This document shows positions 59,942-64,000 of a stretch of DNA of 64,000 nt, piece by piece. The stretch comes from 2-02-FULL-55-14 sp964473365 (lineage in GTDB: Bacteria; Bacteroidota; Ignavibacteria; UBA10030), in assembly GCA_964473365.1 (NCBI GenBank), contig CAYYOV010000002.1, forward strand, positions 1 through 64,000, in the 5' to 3' direction. How positions within the stretch are numbered: the stretch's first letter is position 1; the number at the start of each line of letters is the position of its first letter. The notes beneath the pieces are model-generated. The model was not told the DNA's origin and searched no databases. It saw only the letters and a program-made list of their open reading frames with translations. Position numbers and translations under genes: made by a program.

Positions 59942-59952
59942 GGAAGCAGCAC

Positions 59953-61488
59953 CTATCCGTGCACCGCTGCCGACCAGTTCTCGGCGATCCACTCTGCGTT
60001 CCGCTCAGCGATTGCAAGGATGGTGATCTGCGGGTTGACTCCCAGTGAAGAGGGGATCGTACTGCCGTCGATCACGAATACTCCACTCGCCCCATGCACC
60101 TTGCCACGAGAGTTCACGACAGCCGCCCTCGGATCTTCCCCCATCCGGCATGTGCCGAGCGGATGGGCGCTATAGAGCGAGATCTCGTTGTCATCCCACG
60201 ACGCCGCGTCGAGGACCGTGTCGATCTCGGCGACCGATGGAATGACGGTCCGTCGAGCATGTAGCGTGAGCACTTCGCGGGCCCCTGCGGCAAAGTGGAT
60301 CCTGGCGGCTTCGGCAAGCGATTGTCGCAACGACGCGCGATCGCGCGGACCGCGTTCGTATGACATCAGCGGCCGACCAGCGTCGCTGCCTCGCACCGTT
60401 CCTTCTGAATCACTCTCCTTCAGCAGGACGATCGATACCGCGAGGTGCCGCATCTTCTCCATCCATTCCCGGTGCGAGCGACCGAATTCCGGGAGTCCCA
60501 TCCCGGCGAGCACGGGATCGAGCGGGACAGCTTCGACCCAGAAGCCCGACCCGTCGCCATTCTTGTTCATGAACTCATCACACATCGCCGATTGCGGGAT
60601 CCCTTTCCATGGCTCCTGCACTTCGTCGTAGACGCCGGCAACGGCACAGGTCAGGTGGAAGGTCAGGTGCTTGCCGAGGTGGTCGCTCGTGCCGAGTCCC
60701 GATCGTTGCAGGATCAGCGGCGAGGCCACGGCGCTCCCGGCGACGATGACGAGCGGCGCCTCGACGGTGAACGGATGGCGCGGGACCCTCGTCTCGCGTT
60801 CAATGACAGATCCGATCACACGCCTGACAGCTCCGGCCGATTCGATTCGGTCGGCGCGGCAGTCGGCGTGAATCGTTGCTCCGGCCTTTACGGCATCGGC
60901 GATGTAGGTGACGTCGACGGACATCTTGGCCTCGGCGGTACAGCCGTAGCCACAAACGCCAAGTTCGACGCACTGTTTCACGTTCCGTCCGGTGGCGCGT
61001 GCCTTGTACCCGAGCGCCGCCGCTCCCTTGAGGATGATGCTATTCTGGCGGTTATGCCGATGATCCGGTTCGGTGTGAACGTTGATGTATCGCTCCACGC
61101 GATCGAAGGTCGTGGCCAGTTCTGCCGCAGAGAACCCAACGACCCCTCTCGACCGGGCCCAATGATCCAGGACGAATTCCGGCGTGCGGAGCGAGGTCGT
61201 CCAATTGATCATGGAACTCCCCCCAAGGCAACGACCGGCAAGCACCGTCACAGCGAGGTCTTCTGTTGCCAACCCGCCGCGTTCCTGGTAGAGATGCGGG
61301 TACGCCCACTCCGCAGACGGCTGAAGATCCGTCGCAGGATACGCGCCACCCTCTTCTACCAGCACGACGCGTTTGCCCGCTTCGGCGAGGACCTTCGCCG
61401 CAGCGCCGCCTCCGCAGCCGGAACCGATGATGCAGACGTCGGCTCTCAGGCGCAGCGGCCCGGTGACCTCCTGCCCGTGAATGATCAT
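59953..61488 (-). CDS. GMC-family FAD oxidoreductase
   Basis: The 511-residue protein has the FAD site 'CIIGSGCGGGAAAKVLAEAGK' (core GSGCGGG) near residue 22, 'RCLGGSSMINW' near 90 and the C-terminal 'SAHPLGTCRMG' and 'GSTIPSSLGVNPQITILA'. It would oxidise an alcohol, sugar or sterol; the substrate is not readable. It has no signal peptide, but its start overlaps the stop of a Tat-exported small subunit, so it is probably carried through the membrane with it. An 'ELGVCGYGC' cysteine motif is also visible. Confidence 0.9.
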   Translation of the reverse strand: MIIHGQEVTGPLRLRADVCIIGSGCGGGAAAKVLAEAGKRVVLVEEGGAYPATDLQPSAEWAYPHLYQERGGLATEDLAVTVLAGRCLGGSSMINWTTSLRTPEFVLDHWARSRGVVGFSAAELATTFDRVERYINVHTEPDHRHNRQNSIILKGAAALGYKARATGRNVKQCVELGVCGYGCTAEAKMSVDVTYIADAVKAGATIHADCRADRIESAGAVRRVIGSVIERETRVPRHPFTVEAPLVIVAGSAVASPLILQRSGLGTSDHLGKHLTFHLTCAVAGVYDEVQEPWKGIPQSAMCDEFMNKNGDGSGFWVEAVPLDPVLAGMGLPEFGRSHREWMEKMRHLAVSIVLLKESDSEGTVRGSDAGRPLMSYERGPRDRASLRQSLAEAARIHFAAGAREVLTLHARRTVIPSVAEIDTVLDAASWDDNEISLYSAHPLGTCRMGEDPRAAVVNSRGKVHGASGVFVIDGSTIPSSLGVNPQITILAIAERNAEWIAENWSAAVHG

Positions 61489-62054
61489 GATCGCACCCGA
61501 GGACTATGATCACCATCATAGCCAATGGCCGTCCAGCCGGACGGATGCGAGTAGTACGAACTCATGGCGACCCGCTTCAGGGCCGTGAAGGCCGTCCGAC
61601 GGAACCCGATCGGGCTTTCCATCCAGTCGCGCAGGTATGACGCGCGGTCCGCAGGTGACATGCCCAGGAATGTCGTGGTCCGGAAGTCGAAGAGAAAGGC
61701 AGCAATGCCGCTATTGAAGACGCCCAGAAGCTGATGGAATTGGTCTTGCACTTCCTGATCGGCGCCTGCCAAATAGATGTCCATCCGCACCGCGAGTGCG
61801 GCGGATGTCATCGGTCCACCGGTGGTCGGAAGGTCGAGGAGCTGTTCGGCGGCGGCCTGAAGGATGAGGAACTCCGTCGGCGTGGCGAACCGAAGTTGAC
61901 CGGCCGCCTCGGGCGGGAGGTCTTCGGTCGAGGCGGAACCACCGGGAAGACAGCCAGCGAGCGATAGGGTGGCAACGCCGAATGCCGTTTGCTTGAGGAA
62001 GCGGCGTCGGTGACGGTCCGCGGGGAGTACGGCCCCATGAGAAGAAGCCGGCAT
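61485..62054 (-). CDS. gluconate 2-dehydrogenase subunit 3-like Tat lipoprotein
   Basis: The 189-residue protein has a twin-arginine signal ('HRRRFLKQTAFG') followed by a lipobox ('LSLAGC'). The rest resembles subunit 3 of membrane-bound gluconate dehydrogenase ('TPTEFLILQAAAEQLLD'), which escorts the FAD subunit across the membrane in folded form. It overlaps the GMC gene by 4 bases (ATGA), in keeping with a two-protein complex exported by Tat and held by the lipid anchor. No cytochrome subunit gene is beside it. Confidence 0.88.
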   Translation of the reverse strand: MPASSHGAVLPADRHRRRFLKQTAFGVATLSLAGCLPGGSASTEDLPPEAAGQLRFATPTEFLILQAAAEQLLDLPTTGGPMTSAALAVRMDIYLAGADQEVQDQFHQLLGVFNSGIAAFLFDFRTTTFLGMSPADRASYLRDWMESPIGFRRTAFTALKRVAMSSYYSHPSGWTAIGYDGDHSPRVRS

Positions 62055-62057
62055 CGA

Positions 62058-62933
62058 TCATCCCAGCGCGTACGTGAGGAGTTTGGCGGCCAATGTTGCC
62101 GCCGTGATGTCGGCGTATCGGGCTCCCTTCGACGGGGCGAGACCGGTGATGTCCGCGCCAACGATCCGCCGCTTCAGACCCACCTTGCGCAGGCACGTGG
62201 TCACTTCGCTCCACGTGAGCCCTCCGGGGAGCGGCGTGGTCGTCGATGGAATCACCCCCGGGTCAAAGACATCAAGGTCGATCGTAACATAGACCTCATC
62301 CGTCAGGTCATCGATCAACGCATCGTCCCAATACTTCAGCAAACGGGTATAGGAGCCGCTGTGGATCAGGTGAGCGTAGTATGTATGGATCCCCTGGTCC
62401 TGGATAAAAGTTGCCTCATCTTCGGTGACCGATCGTACGCCGGCTTGGACAATCCGCCGGGGGTCGACGAACTCACAGATGCGAGCCATCACGTCCCCTT
62501 CCTTGGAGTTCAGGTCGGCATGGGCGTCGAAATGCAGCACGCTCATCGAGGCAAATCGCTTGGCCGCCGCGGCCACACATGCGGAGGTCAGGAGCCGGTC
62601 TCCGCCGACCGTCAGAACGAATTTCTCGTGGGCCAGGAGATCGGCCACCGTGTCGCTGAGCTTCGTGAGAAAGGCAGGCTCTTTGAGCGGTGACGGAGGA
62701 AACGGTGTGAGGGTGGCCACTCCGTGCCGTACGCCGAGGTCTGTGCGTGTCTCTTCGTCGTAGCGCGATACAGATCGCGAAGCACCGAGGATCGCCGCAG
62801 GGGCCGCTTTGGCCCCACTTCCGGCGGTGCGTTGATACGGTACCGGAAGGATGACCGCCTTGGCGCGGTCAAAGGTCGAGAACTCCTTCTCAAGGCCAAG
62901 AAAGTTCTGCCGGGAACCGAGGACGTTGTGCAT
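62058..62933 (-). CDS. agmatinase/arginase-family protein with an altered metal site
   Basis: The 291-residue protein has the ureohydrolase fold signs 'AVILPVPYQRT', 'SVLHFDAHADL' (residues 131-141) and 'VTIDLDVFDPGVIPS' with Asp219 and Asp221. Four of the usual metal ligands are therefore in place. However, the first motif reads GGDRLLTSA where agmatinases have GGDHS-T, so the histidine ligand is Arg113, and the loop after DAHADL is short. It may have a different activity, or none. I chose the ATG at 62933 because a promoter (62963-62991) lies between it and an upstream in-frame start. It ends 3 bases before the Tat lipoprotein gene. Confidence 0.85.
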   Translation of the reverse strand: MHNVLGSRQNFLGLEKEFSTFDRAKAVILPVPYQRTAGSGAKAAPAAILGASRSVSRYDEETRTDLGVRHGVATLTPFPPSPLKEPAFLTKLSDTVADLLAHEKFVLTVGGDRLLTSACVAAAAKRFASMSVLHFDAHADLNSKEGDVMARICEFVDPRRIVQAGVRSVTEDEATFIQDQGIHTYYAHLIHSGSYTRLLKYWDDALIDDLTDEVYVTIDLDVFDPGVIPSTTTPLPGGLTWSEVTTCLRKVGLKRRIVGADITGLAPSKGARYADITAATLAAKLLTYALG

Positions 62934-62962
62934 GGCGGCATTCGTGGGATGAGGGATTGCAG

Positions 62963-62991
62963 AATATACGCCATAATTCCGGACGGTGAAA
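62963..62991 (-). promoter_or_regulatory. possible promoter for the agmatinase-like/GMC operon
   Basis: On the minus strand TTTCAC (62991-62986), 17 bases, TATATT (62968-62963). A start near 62956 gives a leader of about 23 bases before the ATG at 62933. The -35 box matches only partly. Confidence 0.4.
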
Positions 62992-63040
62992 GGCAGCATC
63001 TTGCTTCAACGTTCATTTGTCGTCATACTACCCCGAGACT

Positions 63041-63529
63041 ATGACGTCGCGTCTTGCCTACGCCATCTTGTTGGTCCCCGCGCTCATCTGGTGCGCTGGC
63101 TTCCTGCTTCTGCCACTGGCAGGGCTGGCGGCGGACGATCTCGTCGGGCATGTGTATGGGCGCGTTTGTCATCGGATGGTCGAACGGTCATTCGCGTGGA
63201 ACGGCGTTCCATGGGCAGTCTGTATCCGCTGCTCAGCCATCTATCTCAGCTTCACGGCCACGTTGATCGTCGTTCCGCTTGTCCGCGGTCTGGACAGATG
63301 GAAACCGATGTCACCCCCGGCGTTCGCCGCCTGGCTGGTCCCGGCCGTCGTCGATGCGGCGCTGAGTTTCAGCGGTCTGCATCCCGCTGGCACCGTGACG
63401 CGCTTGCTCACCGGAACGCTCGCCGGCATCGGGCTCGGCCTGACTGTGCCACCATTGTTCATCGACGCCCTCACGCGCGGGCGTCGGATCCGCTCGTCCT
63501 CTCACTCGGGAGACACTGATGTTCGATAA
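63041..63529 (+). CDS. DUF2085 membrane protein
   Basis: The 162-residue protein has about four membrane segments. It carries the DUF2085 signs 'VYGRVCHRMVERSFAWNG' and 'CIRCSAIYLSF', with cysteine-histidine pairs that may bind metal. The family has no known function. I took the ATG at 63041 rather than a TTG at 63017. Its last 11 bases overlap the next gene, so the two are probably co-translated. Confidence 0.85.
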   Translation: MTSRLAYAILLVPALIWCAGFLLLPLAGLAADDLVGHVYGRVCHRMVERSFAWNGVPWAVCIRCSAIYLSFTATLIVVPLVRGLDRWKPMSPPAFAAWLVPAVVDAALSFSGLHPAGTVTRLLTGTLAGIGLGLTVPPLFIDALTRGRRIRSSSHSGDTDVR

Positions 63530-64000
63530 ACCGTCCAAACAGCGTCCGGTCCTCCTGGCCGGACTCGTGATCGCGGCGCTCTCCGGAATTCCCGGCTTGA
63601 GCCTCATCAATTGTTGCTGTTGTGCCGGCATTATCATCGGCGGGGCGTTCGGCACCTATCTCCATCGTCAGGACTATTTGCCGGACCATCCACCAATGGA
63701 ATCTTCGGATGCGTTGATGGTCGGACTGCTCGGAGGCCTCGTGGGGGCCGTGGGGGCGACGATCCTGTCAGCGTTCGTCGCTCTGGCGATCGGACCGATC
63801 GAGAGCGAACTGGTCGGGAACCTGATGGGCAAAGTGCTCGACCGTCTCGTCGAGAACGGCTCGATTCCCTCATCGACGGCGGACGAGATCATGGAGCAGA
63901 TGGAGGAGTCGTTGCAAAACTCGCTCAGCTTTGGCACGCTCCTCACGGGCTTCTTCTTTAACATCATCATCTTTCCGATCTTCGGCATGCTTGGAGGGCT
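63519..64000 (+). CDS. cysteine-rich membrane protein, unfinished at the window edge
   Basis: An ATG at 63519 opens a frame that runs off the right edge after 160 codons. The product has hydrophobic segments at about 13-33, 35-46, 70-92 and 140-158, with a run of four cysteines in 'SLINCCCCAGIIIGG' and a helical stretch 'TADEIMEQMEESLQNSL' between membrane parts. I do not recognise the family. It overlaps the DUF2085 gene by 11 bases, which supports its being real and suggests a shared role in the membrane. Confidence 0.7.
   Translation, partial: MFDKPSKQRPVLLAGLVIAALSGIPGLSLINCCCCAGIIIGGAFGTYLHRQDYLPDHPPMESSDALMVGLLGGLVGAVGATILSAFVALAIGPIESELVGNLMGKVLDRLVENGSIPSSTADEIMEQMEESLQNSLSFGTLLTGFFFNIIIFPIFGMLGG

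Noticed and set aside
1..64000. CRISPR arrays, insertion sequences, prophage or integrase genes
   Set aside because: No spaced repeats of CRISPR type, transposase or integrase motifs were seen; the only repeat arrays are the short heptads beside the four-helix-bundle gene.

Overview
The window is gene-dense, GC-rich bacterial chromosome (about 57 protein genes, no rRNA, tRNA, CRISPR or insertion sequence recognised). Three things point to the Bacteroidota/Chlorobiota group, perhaps a Kapabacteria- or Ignavibacteria-like lineage: a PorZ-like propeller protein with a type IX secretion tail, a DUF3276/PUR-alpha-like protein and a BatA-type von Willebrand protein. That placement is an inference from gene families, not a measured phylogeny. 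Several intergenic gaps hold sigma70-like promoters of the form TTGnnn-N17-TAnnnT.

Layout. 1-2768 (minus): sugar nucleotidyltransferase, metK and the first codons of ahcY. Between metK and ahcY sits a small four-helix-bundle gene flanked on both sides by G-rich heptad repeats that point inward. 2917-8096 (plus): type 2 IPP isomerase, polyprenyl synthase, HPr, PTS enzyme I and a phosphoglucose/phosphomannose isomerase. 8233-12964: a metalloprotease/propeller/outer-membrane-barrel fusion, a BamB-like lipoprotein and a PEGA protein. 13150-17941: Crp-type regulator, PHP phosphoesterase, lumazine synthase, PorZ-like protein and DUF3276 protein. 18140-25091: a classic yceD-rpmF-plsX-fabH-fabD-fabG-acpP-fabF-rnc lipid operon behind a strong promoter candidate. 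25104-30455: gcvP, a CoA-binding protein, a BamA-family barrel and rsmE.

30522-46932 is a histidine-degradation (hut) region mixed with signalling genes. One long minus-strand gene train runs histidine kinase, sigma54 activator, SixA-type phosphohistidine phosphatase, a RidA lipoprotein, hutU, a hybrid kinase ending in an HPt domain, hutI, a DUF429 protein, ftcD and the cyclodeaminase. hutH, adenosine deaminase and a metallo-beta-lactamase-fold hydrolase run the other way from a shared control region that carries a perfect 15-base palindrome. Together these genes encode histidine to glutamate plus formyl/methenyl-folate, and the kinases and SixA suggest that the pathway is tied to a phosphorelay.

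46910-64000: hflX and a BatA-like protein (minus), then a patatin/BamA fusion, a PDZ-membrane-GAF-PP2C phosphatase, an unknown small protein and MarC (plus). The minus strand then carries an M49-like lipoprotein, thyX and folA, and a divergent agmatinase-like gene with a Tat-lipoprotein/GMC oxidoreductase pair. A DUF2085 membrane protein and an unfinished cysteine-rich membrane protein end the window.

The most unusual items are the heptad-flanked four-helix-bundle cassette with a G-quadruplex motif, the lipoprotein RidA and SixA-HPt pair in the hut operon, and an agmatinase-like protein that has lost a metal-binding histidine.
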